A stretch of 35,347 nucleotides of DNA from Tolypothrix sp. FACHB-123 (GCF_014697075.1 NZ_JACJRE010000069.1:1-35347), one strand, 5' to 3'; positions 17,601 through 28,227 are shown, counted from the first letter of the stretch. Numbers and translations are program-made. Notes: generated by a model from the letters alone, not told the origin.

Positions 17601-19277
17601 TTACATGGCTAAGTTTGTACTGGGAAGGGAGTAATTTGTAGGTGCTTCTGGTAGCCATTTTTGGTTAAGAAAAATCATTTTTTGGTAATATGCATCCCAA
17701 TATTTATGGTTAAAAGATGCACGCCATAAGATGCAATTGGGTTGGGACTGATTTTGGGGATTTTGGCAAAATGTTTTAAGAGATGAGTCTAGTGAAGAGG
17801 GGGAGATAGTCTTAACTTCACCTGTTTCGGAAAAGCAAGATGTAACACCATTATTCGAGCTACAGGATGTACTACCACTAGAGTTATAGCAATATGTTAC
17901 ACCGTTATTGGAGCTACAGGATTGACTATTACCTTCACCAAAAGTATAGGTAACTTTGGCATCCCCACCTACAGGATTTACTAGTTCTGGGGGAGAGAGC
18001 AAAATCCAAGTAGAAGGGTTTTTGATTTTCTCTTGGGCTGTTTTTTTGGCTTGTTCATATAAAGTCGGGAGGTTAGCGGCTAATTCAGATAATCCCATAG
18101 CAGGCGATCGCACATCCCAACCCATTAAATCCAATGCGGTAAGATCCTTATCGGTGATGACTTTTCTTTTTCCTGATTGCAGATAGGGATTCATGATCCC
18201 ATCTGTACCTTGTTTCCAATGAGAACCCTGTACCCCATCTCCACCTAAAGAAATCTCTTCTCCTGTGGCTGTGTTCTGAACTATTGAATTCCCTTTATCA
18301 AAGGTGAAAAAAGGACTGCGACCAATTGATATATCTGGTATTCCTCGCCAAGAGTATTTACCACTGTCATATTTTATTGCCTGATTTTTGCTACTTTTCG
18401 AGAAACGATATAAATCTAGTGGCGTGAAAATCTGATCTATCACATCATCTGTGATTGGGTGCTGTTGATCTCTTACCGCAGCTTCCAAATGGGGATTATC
18501 TATCCCACTCACAAAGCCTAAGATATGACCCATTTCATGTATGACTGTAGTCAAAAAGTCTAAGTTGCTAGGTGGAATTTTGTTGTTTTTGTAGTTATAA
18601 CTCCATGTCAATTGATTGACATTACTTAAATTTTTTAGGTCTTTAGCTAATACGATATGACCGTCAAAATCAGTAGTATCTTTACCTGCAAGGAACCTTA
18701 AGGCTTTGGCATTAGCACGAGTCATGTTAATTTTGTCAACATTTTCTATCACCTTTCCATTGAGCATGACACTCAAATAAGGAAACTTCAGACGATTTTT
18801 GTCTGATGTAAAATCATTGGCTGATTTTTTATCTTTAGACAATTGTTTGTGCAGTTCCTCATAGGAATGCCTGTTTTTTAACATTTCTGGTGTTGAAGAA
18901 CCAAGCACATTTTTTGGTAACCCACTAGTGGTTGATGCAAATAGCTTGATCGTGACATTATCAGCCAGAAATTGACTCCAAATATTGGCAGCCATTTCCA
19001 TCCCAATCATCTGGTCTAGGGTAGTCTCAGGCCCATAGTAGATTTGAAATTTTGTTGCCGTTGTTGATGTTGTGGTAGTATATCCAGTGGTTTGAGCCTG
19101 CACTAGTTGGAAGCTGCTAATAGTTGCACAGATAAATAATAATAGCAAAAAAAACTTCCCTTGAAGAATAGCTTGCTTTCTCTTATTTGTGCAAAAATAC
19201 ATAAGATTTTGCTGATGAGTAATGCTTTTCCTTGCCAGTTTTGCAACTGATAATAACTTGTTTATTCTCAGGATCAT
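17601..19277 (-). CDS. Secreted zinc metalloprotease (NF038122-like)
   Basis: 558 residues if started at 19277; an ATG at 19202 would give a more ordinary signal peptide (hydrophobic FFLLLLFICATISSF, cleavage near VQA). The zinc site is H247-E-M-G-H251-I-L-G-F, followed by VSGID. The N-terminal half fits the NF038122 metalloprotease pattern (WSQFLADNVTIKL, MTRANAKALRFL). The C-terminal part carries an exact 18-residue duplication with Cys454, Cys463, Cys472 and Cys481 spaced nine apart (SCSSNNGVT units). No PEP-CTERM anchor is visible, so the enzyme is probably periplasmic or released. It precedes the exoprotein gene on the same strand, with a gap of 276 bases, and could process it. Confidence 0.82.
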   Translation of the reverse strand: MILRINKLLSVAKLARKSITHQQNLMYFCTNKRKQAILQGKFFLLLLFICATISSFQLVQAQTTGYTTTTSTTATKFQIYYGPETTLDQMIGMEMAANIWSQFLADNVTIKLFASTTSGLPKNVLGSSTPEMLKNRHSYEELHKQLSKDKKSANDFTSDKNRLKFPYLSVMLNGKVIENVDKINMTRANAKALRFLAGKDTTDFDGHIVLAKDLKNLSNVNQLTWSYNYKNNKIPPSNLDFLTTVIHEMGHILGFVSGIDNPHLEAAVRDQQHPITDDVIDQIFTPLDLYRFSKSSKNQAIKYDSGKYSWRGIPDISIGRSPFFTFDKGNSIVQNTATGEEISLGGDGVQGSHWKQGTDGIMNPYLQSGKRKVITDKDLTALDLMGWDVRSPAMGLSELAANLPTLYEQAKKTAQEKIKNPSTWILLSPPELVNPVGGDAKVTYTFGEGNSQSCSSNNGVTYCYNSSGSTSCSSNNGVTSCFSETGEVKTISPSSLDSSLKTFCQNPQNQSQPNCILWRASFNHKYWDAYYQKMIFLNQKWLPEAPTNYSLPSTNLAM

Positions 19278-19926
19278 GCAATTATTCTGCCTTATTCAAC
19301 TTCTATTTAATGTAGATCATGTTTTCAGTTTTTTTAGCAGTTTTCACAGACTATCATTGCAATTACTATCTACACAGACCAGTAGAATATATATGACGAG
19401 AGCTTTTAACTAGACTATCGGAAATAAAGATGATTAGATTAAGAAGAGTGAAAATCAGCAGGCTATGGCGCGATGATTAGCCAAATGTAACAACTTCTTC
19501 TTTACAAAACTTTACATAATGCCTTGTTAATTGTGTCCACAGACTTATAGCAGATTACAGTTAGTCTTGGTAAGGTACAGATGATTATCAGCGTCCAAAA
19601 ATGTCTAGTACAAAGCGGCATCAATTCCGATAGGGTGATTGAGACTGAAAACATGAGCCTCTATAGATGTTGACCAGATGTTGACCATGCCTAAACTGAC
19701 ACCGTACTGTACTAGTCAGACAATTTTGACCTTGCATTCACCCCAAGGATCAATCCCCAAGCTTTGTAAAATAAAGGAAAATCTGTGAACTATACCCGTA
19801 TTTTTATCGAGATAAAAACTTCTGTGGAAATAATTAATGCAATTTTAGTGTAAGTTTAGGAAACATTTAGTCAAGAGTTGATATCAGAATTACTGAAGAT
19901 AGTGTACTCAAGATGAGTGTAGCTTT
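19278..19926. other. Divergent spacer between the metalloprotease and DUF928/CHAT operons
   Basis: 649 bases with no credible gene, expected to carry the promoters of both divergent transcription units. The only clear structure is an exact 11-bp tandem duplication at 19666-19687. Confidence 0.6.
19666..19687. promoter_or_regulatory. Exact 11-bp tandem repeat GATGTTGACCA x2, possible operator
   Basis: Two identical 11-mers lie back to back, one helical turn apart. This is the arrangement bound by many OmpR-type regulators as head-to-tail dimers. It lies 240 bp upstream of the DUF928 start and 390 bp upstream of the metalloprotease start. Confidence 0.4.
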
Positions 19927-20637
19927 ATGCTTAAATACCGTCTATTGGGAAGCGCCTTGTTAATATCAGTGTCTTGTATCCCTGTGGGGATCGCACCAAG
20001 TAACGCTCAAGTCACTTTCAGACCTCCACGCATACTTGCACCAAGAGAGTCTACTGGGGGAGCCTCACGGGATGGAAACAGTTGTCTTTCGGCTCACACA
20101 GAAACTCAGCAGGCCTCGGTAACACCTGTAATACCATTAAACAGAATTGGTTTTACCGTCAAAGAGCGACCAACAATACTGGTCTACATTCCTCAGACTA
20201 GCGCCAGAAAAGCATTATTTAGTTTGCAAGATGAACAAGCCAACAACCACTACCAAACAACGATCGCTTTACCTGCAAAACCTGGTGTCATGGCAATCAA
20301 ACTCTCTGAATATGTGCCAGCACTCCAGACAGGTAAAAACTATCAATGGTCTTTGTCGATGATTTGCTCTGCTGAATTAGAGCCTGATAGTCCGTTGGTA
20401 AATGGATGGGTTCAGCGAGTGCATCCGCCTGTCAATGTCAAGAATTCAGGACATTTGTCTCCTTCGTTGGAGTTGGTTTCTCACTTAGCTAACAATGGAC
20501 TGTGGTATGATACTGCCTCTGTTTTGGCGCAATTAAAGCAAGCTCAACCCCATAATCCGACTATCAGCATTTCCTGGCAACAACTGTTAAATTCTGTGGG
20601 GTTGAATGCGATCGCCAATGAACCTCTGATAAATTAA
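19927..20637 (+). CDS. DUF928 domain exported protein
   Basis: 236 residues with a signal peptide (hydrophobic LLGSALLISVSCIPVGIA, cleavage near SNA). The DUF928 pattern is FRPPRILAPRESTGGASRDG at the N-terminus, then LNRIGFTVKERPTILVYIPQT, KNYQWSLSMICS and VNGWVQRV, ending in a helical region (WYDTASVLAQLK...WQQLLNSVGL). Function is unknown; the family is largely cyanobacterial, often beside CHASE2 or CHAT genes in my recollection. It is the first gene of a co-oriented run with the CHASE2 kinase 128 bases downstream. No strong ribosome site precedes the ATG. Confidence 0.9.
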   Translation: MLKYRLLGSALLISVSCIPVGIAPSNAQVTFRPPRILAPRESTGGASRDGNSCLSAHTETQQASVTPVIPLNRIGFTVKERPTILVYIPQTSARKALFSLQDEQANNHYQTTIALPAKPGVMAIKLSEYVPALQTGKNYQWSLSMICSAELEPDSPLVNGWVQRVHPPVNVKNSGHLSPSLELVSHLANNGLWYDTASVLAQLKQAQPHNPTISISWQQLLNSVGLNAIANEPLIN

Positions 20638-20765
20638 CCTATTGGGGATGAAGACGCATTTACCTTGCAACTTGCAATTTTGAATGAACAGATGAGGAAC
20701 AAAGAAAGCTGCTGAAATGTTTGCACGCAAATACTTTCCCCATCATCTATGCCAAGGAAAAGCCA

Positions 20766-23549
20766 ATGCGATTCAATTGGAAAAGCTTATGGAAATCTCT
20801 AATCATTCGGAGGGTGAGGCAAGTCCAATGGCGCTATGTAACGATTACAGTTTCTACCGTAACGTTATGTGTGATTACTGGGAAGATGGCTGGATTGTTC
20901 CAACTACTAGAGTGGCAAACCCTGGAGCAATTTTTTAATCTGCGTCCCTTAGAATCACCAGAGGAGCGGATTCTCATTGTTGCTATTGATGAAAAAGACA
21001 TCTCCCAAGTCGGTAAATGGCCGATACCTGATGTTGTCTTAGCCGAATTGCTCACCAAACTCAAAGCACAACAACCAACAGTTATTGGTTTAGATATTTA
21101 TCGCAATTTGCCTGTAGAACCAGGTCATGACAAATTAGTTACGGTGATGAAATCTACACCGAAGTTAATCGGTGTGATGAAATTAGCAGGAAGACATGTA
21201 CCTCCACCAGCTACCTTATTGCAACAAGACCAAATCGCTATTGTGGATTGGGTGGAAGATAAAGATGGCAAAGTCCGCCGGGGTTTATTATCGGCTGGGG
21301 ATCAAAAAGGTGAGATTTTTCTGGGTTTAGCGGCACGCCTCAGCTTGATGTATCTGGAAAAAGAAGGCATTTCCTTAAAAACCCTAGACAAAAGTGGGCA
21401 TACTTTGCAGTTGGGGAAAGCGGTATTTACAGCTATCCAGGGAAATGAGTTTAATTATCAAGGAGCAGATACCGGGGGATACCAAATTTTCCTCAATTAT
21501 CGAGGCTTTGGGAATCGGTTTGATGTAGTTAATCTGCGGGATGTGCTGAATGGTTCTGTAGATCCGAAGTTGATTCGCGATCGCATTGTCTTGATCGGTT
21601 CTACAGCTAAGAGTATTCATGATGAATTTCACGTTGGCTACAGCAAGAATGCATTGAATAGTGGCACACCAATGCCGGCTGTAATCCTTCACGCTAATTT
21701 AACCAGTCAAATTTTAAGCGCCGCTATGAACCGGCGACCACTGATCCAAACCTGGACTTATCATCAAGAGTGGTTATGGATTTTCTGCTGGTCTTTTATT
21801 AGCAGCCTTCTAACATGGTGGTTACTAAATATCAACTTCCTCCGTCAGCAACGAATTCAAGGATTGCTAGTTTTAGGTATCATTTTGGCAATCTCGATCA
21901 TCTTCACTACTGGCTATCTGGCATTTCTTGGAGGGTGGTGGATTCCCTCTGTTTCGCCATTATTAGCTTTGATCGGCAGTGCCATTGTCACCACCAACTT
22001 TTATAAAAAATTCCAACTAGCAGCAGCCAACAAGCAACTACAGGAATATTCTCGCACTCTCGAACAAAAAGTTAAACAGCGTACCCAAGAATTAGAAGCA
22101 GCCAAAATCGCTGCTGATGTTGCGAACCTAGCCAAAAGTGAATTTATCGCCAATATGAGTCATGAGTTGCGTACACCCCTCAATGGAATTCTTGGCTACG
22201 CACAAATTTTGCAACGTTCTCCCAACCTCAGCAAATCTGAACTAGATGGGATTCACATCATTCATCAATGTGGTTCCCATCTCCTTACTCTGATCAACGA
22301 TATTTTAGATTTATCTAAAATTGAATCTCGCAAACTCGAACTGTACAAGAGTAATTTCCACTTCCCTGCTTTCTTAATAGCCGTAGCAGAAATGTGTCGT
22401 ATCCGTGCTGTCCAAAAAGGAATCGCTTTTAGTTTTCAAGGCGATTGTGATTTGGCAGAAGGAATTTACGCTGACGAAAAACGGTTACGACAAATCTTAA
22501 TTAATTTACTGAGTAATGCAATTAAATTTACCGAGGATGGAGAAGTTATTTTCCAGGTTGAGTTGTTAAAAATTGAGGAGAAAAATGCATCAATCATCCA
22601 CAAAGTGAGATTTCAAGTTGAAGATACTGGCGTGGGAATGTTACCAGGAGAAATAGAAGAGATTTTTTTACCATTTGAACAGGTAGGTGAAAAAAATAAA
22701 AGAACAGAAGGCACAGGATTAGGGTTAGCAATTAGCTGTAAACTAGCTGAATTAATGGGAAGTAAAATCCAAGTTGCCAGTACTTTAGGCGTTGGGAGTA
22801 AATTTTGGTTAGATCTAGATTTATTAGTGGCTAAGGATTGGGTAAATCAAGCTAGGGTATCTGAAGAACCAAAGATAATTGGCATTAAAGATAAAAAACC
22901 CAAGCTGCTCATTGTTGACGATCAATGGGAAAATCGTTCCGTTATTATTCAATTACTTGAATCCTTGGGATTTGTATGCTTTGCAGCTACTAACGGTCAA
23001 GACGGTTTAGATCAATTAGAGGTAATTCAGCCAGATTTGATTTTCACTGATATCAAAATGCCGGTGATGGATGGCTGGGAAATGATCGAGAAAATTAGAA
23101 ATTCATTGAAGCTGCAAAATCTCCCAATTATCACTTCTTCCGCTAGTGTATTTGAGCTTGATCGCGAAAAAAGTTTGCAAGCAGGAGCCAATGATTTTTT
23201 ACCCAAACCAATACAAATTGATGCCCTGCTCCAGCTAATTAAAAAATATTTACAATTAGAGTGGATTTATGAAGAAACTGGTCATAAAGCTCAAATATTC
23301 AGCCATTCTGTATCTGCTGTCAGCCAAAATAAATTAATACCTCCACCAGCAGCAGAATTAAATCAACTGTTAGATTTTGCTATGCGGGGGAATATTCAAG
23401 GTATAGAAATATTATTGGCTGAACTGGAGAAATTAGACCCAAAATATCTACCGTTTACTACGAAAATTCAAGAATTAGCTGACAACTTTGAAATTAAGAG
23501 TATTCGGGAATTTATCAAATCTTTGCAGGGGGAATTGCATGAATGCTAA
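20766..23549 (+). CDS. CHASE2-domain hybrid histidine kinase
   Basis: 927 residues from the ATG at 20766 (AAGGAAA eight bases before); the frame is open upstream to a TTG at 20721. Order: TM1 (about 18-45), extracytoplasmic CHASE2 domain (about 50-320; [34 protein letters not shown]), three closing TM segments (about 335-420), a coiled coil, HisKA with His466 ([12 protein letters not shown]), HATPase ([26 protein letters not shown]), receiver with Asp762 (IFTDIKMP) and Lys (PKPI), and a C-terminal helical domain of about 80 residues lacking a phospho-His motif. CHASE2 is an extracellular sensing domain of unknown ligand. Its stop overlaps the next gene by 11 bases, so the two proteins are likely co-translated. 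Confidence 0.94.
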   Translation: MRFNWKSLWKSLIIRRVRQVQWRYVTITVSTVTLCVITGKMAGLFQLLEWQTLEQFFNLRPLESPEERILIVAIDEKDISQVGKWPIPDVVLAELLTKLKAQQPTVIGLDIYRNLPVEPGHDKLVTVMKSTPKLIGVMKLAGRHVPPPATLLQQDQIAIVDWVEDKDGKVRRGLLSAGDQKGEIFLGLAARLSLMYLEKEGISLKTLDKSGHTLQLGKAVFTAIQGNEFNYQGADTGGYQIFLNYRGFGNRFDVVNLRDVLNGSVDPKLIRDRIVLIGSTAKSIHDEFHVGYSKNALNSGTPMPAVILHANLTSQILSAAMNRRPLIQTWTYHQEWLWIFCWSFISSLLTWWLLNINFLRQQRIQGLLVLGIILAISIIFTTGYLAFLGGWWIPSVSPLLALIGSAIVTTNFYKKFQLAAANKQLQEYSRTLEQKVKQRTQELEAAKIAADVANLAKSEFIANMSHELRTPLNGILGYAQILQRSPNLSKSELDGIHIIHQCGSHLLTLINDILDLSKIESRKLELYKSNFHFPAFLIAVAEMCRIRAVQKGIAFSFQGDCDLAEGIYADEKRLRQILINLLSNAIKFTEDGEVIFQVELLKIEEKNASIIHKVRFQVEDTGVGMLPGEIEEIFLPFEQVGEKNKRTEGTGLGLAISCKLAELMGSKIQVASTLGVGSKFWLDLDLLVAKDWVNQARVSEEPKIIGIKDKKPKLLIVDDQWENRSVIIQLLESLGFVCFAATNGQDGLDQLEVIQPDLIFTDIKMPVMDGWEMIEKIRNSLKLQNLPIITSSASVFELDREKSLQAGANDFLPKPIQIDALLQLIKKYLQLEWIYEETGHKAQIFSHSVSAVSQNKLIPPPAAELNQLLDFAMRGNIQGIEILLAELEKLDPKYLPFTTKIQELADNFEIKSIREFIKSLQGELHEC

Positions 23550-24864
23550 TAATTGCGATCGGGCTATTATCTTAGTTGTTGATGATAAACCCACCAATCT
23601 TAAAGTTCTTTGTGCTGCAATTGCCAATTTGGGATGGGAAATTTTGGTAGCTACTGATGGAGAAAGTGCGATTGAGCAAGCAGTGTATGCTCGTCCAGAC
23701 CTGATTTTATTAGATGTAATTATGCCAGGAATGGATGGTTTTGAAACTTGCCAAAAACTCAAGAAAAATTCTCTTACTCAGGAGATACCGATAATTTTTA
23801 TGACTGCTCTTTCAGAAACCATTGATAAAGTCAAAGGTCTTTCTCTAGGAGCAGTAGATTACATTACTAAACCTTTTCAAGCAGAAGAAGTTATCGCCAG
23901 AATTAACATCCATTTAAAGCTGTGTTTTTTGACGAAAAAACTTGCAGTTTATAATACGGAACTGGAGCAGCTAGTACAAGAACGTACAGCACAACTTTAT
24001 CAAGCAGTGCGAGAATTACATGAATATCAACTGCAATTAGTCCAATTTGAAAAAATTTCTGCTCTTGGTCAGTTAGTTGCTGGTGTTGCCCATGAAATTA
24101 ATAATCCTCTGAGTTTTATCGGCAATAGTTTAAACTTTATGGAAAACTTTGTTTCTGACCTATTGTACCATTTTAAACTCTATCGGAAATTTTATCCTGA
24201 TCCAGTTGCAGAAATTGTCGAAGATGCTAAAGATATCGAATTGGACAGAATAATTTTAGATATACCAAAAATGATTGCATCGATGAATGTGGGTGTAGAA
24301 CGCATTACAAAAATTAGTCATAGTCTCCGCATTTTTTCTCGTGCCGATATTTTTCAAAAAGCCTGTTTTAATATTAATGAAGGGATTGAAAGTACTTTAG
24401 TACTACTAAAATATCGGCTGCAAACTCACCAGAACCGTCTAGATATTGAAGTTATCAAAAACTATGGTGATTTACCAAGAATTGAATGCTTTCCCGGACA
24501 ACTTAATCAAGTATTTATGAATATTATTGCTAACGCCATAGATGCTTTTGATGAATCTGCAAAGCAGGTTTTGGCAGAGGGAGGGAAAATAAAAGGTACT
24601 ATCAATATTGCTACGGCAGTTAAGCAAGATAACTATGTGATGATTTCCATAAAAGACAATGGAGGAGGTATTTTACCAGAAGTAAAAGAACGCATATTTG
24701 AACAATTTTTTACTACCAAACCGGTGGGGAAAGGAACTGGTTTAGGATTGTCGATTTCTCGCGAGATTATAGAACAACAACACAAGGGTAAGCTTAGTTG
24801 TTTTTCTACATTAGGAGAAGGAACAGAATTTATAATTGAAATTCCGATAAACTCAGAAGGGTGA
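23539..24864 (+). CDS. Receiver-histidine kinase
   Basis: 441 residues from the ATG at 23539, which has AGGGGGA six bases before it and lies inside the end of the preceding gene. The N-terminal receiver (about 10-130) has [12 protein letters not shown], Asp59 in [15 protein letters not shown], Thr in FMTAL and Lys in ITKPF. A coiled coil leads to an unusual HisKA with His185 ([15 protein letters not shown]). The HATPase domain has [19 protein letters not shown] and [13 protein letters not shown]. There is no membrane segment, so it is a soluble kinase that can itself be phosphorylated. It probably receives phosphate from, or opposes, the CHASE2 kinase translated just before it. Its final GTGA overlaps the possible start of the CHAT gene. 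Confidence 0.94.
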   Translation: MNANNCDRAIILVVDDKPTNLKVLCAAIANLGWEILVATDGESAIEQAVYARPDLILLDVIMPGMDGFETCQKLKKNSLTQEIPIIFMTALSETIDKVKGLSLGAVDYITKPFQAEEVIARINIHLKLCFLTKKLAVYNTELEQLVQERTAQLYQAVRELHEYQLQLVQFEKISALGQLVAGVAHEINNPLSFIGNSLNFMENFVSDLLYHFKLYRKFYPDPVAEIVEDAKDIELDRIILDIPKMIASMNVGVERITKISHSLRIFSRADIFQKACFNINEGIESTLVLLKYRLQTHQNRLDIEVIKNYGDLPRIECFPGQLNQVFMNIIANAIDAFDESAKQVLAEGGKIKGTINIATAVKQDNYVMISIKDNGGGILPEVKERIFEQFFTTKPVGKGTGLGLSISREIIEQQHKGKLSCFSTLGEGTEFIIEIPINSEG

Positions 24865-27491
24865 AAAATTGTCGTGAGAAATTTTATAGTAAAATAATGT
24901 ATAGAAAGCGTAAGTTGATACCATCTATAAATTTAGTTACCTGTTGGGGGTTGATAATATTTTGGCTGATTAGCAGCAATGTTTCAGCATTAGCAGAAAC
25001 TGAGTTGTTATGGATGTTAAAAATGGGCAAGGGCAGATTTTTATTAGGTTCCAATTATGTCAATCAAGACGACAAATCCCCCCTAGAAAAAGGTAGAATT
25101 CTGTTTGAAGCGTCCCGCTTTGCGGAAGCGGCTAAACTCTGGGAAATGGCGGTAACTAATTTTCAGCAGCAAGGCGATATAATTAATCAAGCTTGGATAT
25201 TGAGCTATCTATCTTTAGCTTATCAGAATTTAGGGGAGTGGCAAAAAGCTGAGAAAGCTATTAACAACAGCCTGAATCTTTTACAACAAAACAAAGCCAA
25301 TGCAAGTATATGGGCGATCGCTCTCAATACTCAAGGACATCTGCAACTGGCACAAGGAAAAGCCGAAACAGCCCTGAAAACCTGGCAAAAAGCCGAACAA
25401 GCCTATAGTGATGCTGGCGATCGCGTAGGAGAAATAGGTAGCCAAATTAATCAATCTCAAGCTTTGCAATCTTTAGGATTTTATAGCAAAGCACGAAATT
25501 TGTTAAGTAAAATCCCTGAAAACTTGGAAAATCAGCCCGATTCTCTACTAAAAGTGCAAGCATTGCACAGTCTGGGAGTGGCTTTACAAGTGATAGGAGA
25601 TTTGCAAACATCCGAAAAAGTCTTACAGCAAAGTTTAGCAATTAGCGATCGCCTCAACCCTAATGCAGACATCAGTCAAATTCTGTTTAGCTTGGGAAAT
25701 AATGCCAGAGACTTACAACAAATCCCAGTAGCTTTAAATTACTATCAACAAGCAGCAGCCAAGACAAATAACCTCCGGGTGCAAGTCGAAGCCAATTTAA
25801 ACCAACTCAGTCTTTATCTAGAAACCTTACAATGGCAACAAGCTCAATCTTTATTAGCGCCAATTAAATCTCAACTGAAGAAACTTCCCCCCTCACGCAC
25901 CTCTGTGTATGCAGCTGTTAACTTTGCCCGCAGTCTGGTTAAATTAGAGAGAGAGAATGGCAAAGAGTCTGCACAATACCAAGAAGCGGCACAGATTTTA
26001 GCCCTTGGGGTAAAACAAGCCGAAAACTTGGGAGATATGCGAGCTAAAGCTTATGCTTTAACTGAATTGGGAGGATTGTACCTGCAAACACAGCAGCTAG
26101 CCCCAGCATTGCAACTGACACAACAAGCCCAACAACTTGCTGAAGGGATGCAAGCTGCTGATATCACCTACCAAACTTATTGGCAAATCGGACGCCTCCG
26201 CAAAATTCAAGGAGATATTCCAGCCGCGATCGCCGCTTATAAATTATCTCTAGATGCTCTTAGTTTTTTGCGTAGTGACTTAGTAGCAATTAGTCAGGAT
26301 GTGCAATTTTCTTTCCAAGAGAAAGTGGAACCTATTTATCGAGAGTTGGTAGATTTATTATTACAATCTAACCCCAGTCAAGAGAACTTAAAGCAAGCCC
26401 GGAAAACAATTGAAGCCCTGCAATTAGCCGAGTTAGACAATTTTTTTCGGGAAGCCTGTTTAGAAGGCAAACCACAGCAAATTGACCAAATCGATCAGAC
26501 AGCAGCCGTTATTTATCCGATTATTTTGCGCGATCGCTTATCCGTAATTGTATCTATTCCTGGAAAACCCCTAGCAAGTTACAACACATCTCTATCCCAA
26601 GGTGAGATCGAAAACAGCATCAAACAGATGCGCCAATCCCTCAATCGTGCTTACGCCAATGAAGAACGTTTGCGACTATATCAACAACTATATCAATGGC
26701 TAATTCGTCCAGTGGAGTCTGAGTTAGCCAAAAGTAAAGTGAAAACCTTAGCATTTGTGTTAGATGGTTCCTTGCGAAATCTGCCAATGGCGGCGATGCA
26801 TGATGGTAAACAATATCTCATTCAGAAATATAGCCTTGCACTCTCACCCGGAATGCAACTATTGCAAGCGCGATCGCTTAAAGGGGAAAATTTGCAAGTG
26901 ATGATAGCAGGATTGAGTGAAGCGCGCCAAGGCTTTAACGCTTTACCAGGAGTACAATTGGAACTCAAAGAAATCACTTCAGCAGTTAACAGTCAACTCC
27001 TCCTCAATGAAACATTTACCAGTGTGAACCTGCGACAAGCTATCCAATCAAAGCCTTTTTCAGTTTTGCATTTAGCGACTCACGCTCAGTTTAGTAGTAG
27101 CTTTAATGAAACTTTTATCCTCACCTGGGATAAAAAAATTCCGATCAAAGACTTAGCCGAATTAATTAAATCTAGAAACGAAGATGAAGCCAGTCCACTA
27201 GAACTCTTGGTTCTCAGTGCTTGCCAAACAGCCAAAGGAGACAATCGCGCTATTCTAGGATTGGCAGGAATAGCAGTCCATTCCCGCGCCCGCAGTACCT
27301 TAGCTACCCTCTGGGCTGTCAAAGACGAATCTACAGCCAAATTTATGGGTAAATTTTATCAACAACTCAAGCAACCAGGAATCAGTAAAGTCGAAGCTTT
27401 GCGCACAACCCAAATGGCATTTTTGCAAGATGCAGATTTTTCCCATCCCTATTATTGGGCACCGTTTGTTTTGGTAGGAAATTGGTTATAG
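24861..27491 (+). CDS. Exported TPR-CHAT (caspase-like) protein
   Basis: 876 residues from a GTG at 24861 that overlaps the previous stop by four bases; an ATG at 24897 gives 864 and a cleaner signal peptide (VTCWGLIIFWLISSNVSALA). After the signal come about ten TPR-like helical repeats (about 70-480; SLAYQNLGEWQKAEKA, SLGVALQVIGDLQ). The C-terminal CHAT domain (about 560-876) keeps the peptidase dyad: His741 in LHLATHAQF and Cys788 in LVLSACQTAKGD (GTG numbering), then GLAGIAVHSRARSTLATLWAVKD and PYYWAPFVLVGNW. CHAT proteins are caspase-fold proteases or scaffolds. This one should act outside the cytoplasm, unlike those in known CHAT-based immune systems. Translational overlap ties it to the two kinases. 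Confidence 0.93.
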   Translation: MKNCREKFYSKIMYRKRKLIPSINLVTCWGLIIFWLISSNVSALAETELLWMLKMGKGRFLLGSNYVNQDDKSPLEKGRILFEASRFAEAAKLWEMAVTNFQQQGDIINQAWILSYLSLAYQNLGEWQKAEKAINNSLNLLQQNKANASIWAIALNTQGHLQLAQGKAETALKTWQKAEQAYSDAGDRVGEIGSQINQSQALQSLGFYSKARNLLSKIPENLENQPDSLLKVQALHSLGVALQVIGDLQTSEKVLQQSLAISDRLNPNADISQILFSLGNNARDLQQIPVALNYYQQAAAKTNNLRVQVEANLNQLSLYLETLQWQQAQSLLAPIKSQLKKLPPSRTSVYAAVNFARSLVKLERENGKESAQYQEAAQILALGVKQAENLGDMRAKAYALTELGGLYLQTQQLAPALQLTQQAQQLAEGMQAADITYQTYWQIGRLRKIQGDIPAAIAAYKLSLDALSFLRSDLVAISQDVQFSFQEKVEPIYRELVDLLLQSNPSQENLKQARKTIEALQLAELDNFFREACLEGKPQQIDQIDQTAAVIYPIILRDRLSVIVSIPGKPLASYNTSLSQGEIENSIKQMRQSLNRAYANEERLRLYQQLYQWLIRPVESELAKSKVKTLAFVLDGSLRNLPMAAMHDGKQYLIQKYSLALSPGMQLLQARSLKGENLQVMIAGLSEARQGFNALPGVQLELKEITSAVNSQLLLNETFTSVNLRQAIQSKPFSVLHLATHAQFSSSFNETFILTWDKKIPIKDLAELIKSRNEDEASPLELLVLSACQTAKGDNRAILGLAGIAVHSRARSTLATLWAVKDESTAKFMGKFYQQLKQPGISKVEALRTTQMAFLQDADFSHPYYWAPFVLVGNWL

Positions 27492-27645
27492 TCCGCTTTA
27501 GGGAACTCCAAAAAATAAAATTAACAATGATATCAATACTACTCGGTTAAGCGTTGTCAAAAGCATCGAAGGTAAACTCAGGCAGTTTGTGCTTGTCTCC
27601 CTAAGCTCCAAGCTAAAATCAAAACAAACAAAGAAAAATCTTGCT

Positions 27646-28227
27646 ATGGTAGCCATCTCCCAACAACCGCAAAAAATGACCATCGAGGAATATCTCGCAT
27701 GGGAACCCCAGCAAGACCTTCGCTACGAATACTTCAACGGCGAAGTTTTTGCCATGACAGGTGGTACAATTCCTCATAATGACATTGCACTTAACTTATA
27801 CACAGCCTTACGCCCACATTTACATGCTAGAGGTTGCCGAGTGAATGTGTCTGACGTGAAAGTTCAAGTTACGCCTAAAAGTCCTTACTATTATCCTGAT
27901 GTTATCGTCAGCTGCGACCCTCAAGACCTGAATGCCCGCAAATTTATTCAAAACCCAAAAATAATTGCCGAAGTTCTCTCTCCTGGTACCAGCAGCAGAG
28001 ATAGGGGCGAAAAATTCACTAATTACCTGCAAATCCCTTCTTTGCAAGAATATTTATTGATAGATGCAGAAAAAATTTCCGTCGAACGCTACTGTCGGGG
28101 AGAGGGAAGAATGTGGCTTTACCATCCCTACACTGAAGGAGATATGATTACCCTATCCAGCATCGAATTTGAAATTGCGATCGCACTACTGTATGAAGGG
28201 GTTGTCTTGGAAGCAGAGGCAGAATAG
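27646..28227 (+). CDS. Uma2-family (DUF820) putative endonuclease-fold protein
   Basis: 193 residues from the ATG at 27646; a GTG at 27589 is possible but no better supported. The signature is MTIEEYLAWE...YEYFNGEVFAMTGG, then YYPDVIVSC, IIAEVLSPGTSSRDRGEKF and LQEYLLIDAEKISVE. The Asp of PDV, the Glu of AEVLS and nearby Lys residues fit the PD-(D/E)XK nuclease fold. Uma2 proteins are extremely abundant in cyanobacteria and their biological role is unresolved. It is separated from the CHAT gene by 154 bases and probably has its own promoter. Confidence 0.92.
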   Translation: MVAISQQPQKMTIEEYLAWEPQQDLRYEYFNGEVFAMTGGTIPHNDIALNLYTALRPHLHARGCRVNVSDVKVQVTPKSPYYYPDVIVSCDPQDLNARKFIQNPKIIAEVLSPGTSSRDRGEKFTNYLQIPSLQEYLLIDAEKISVERYCRGEGRMWLYHPYTEGDMITLSSIEFEIAIALLYEGVVLEAEAE

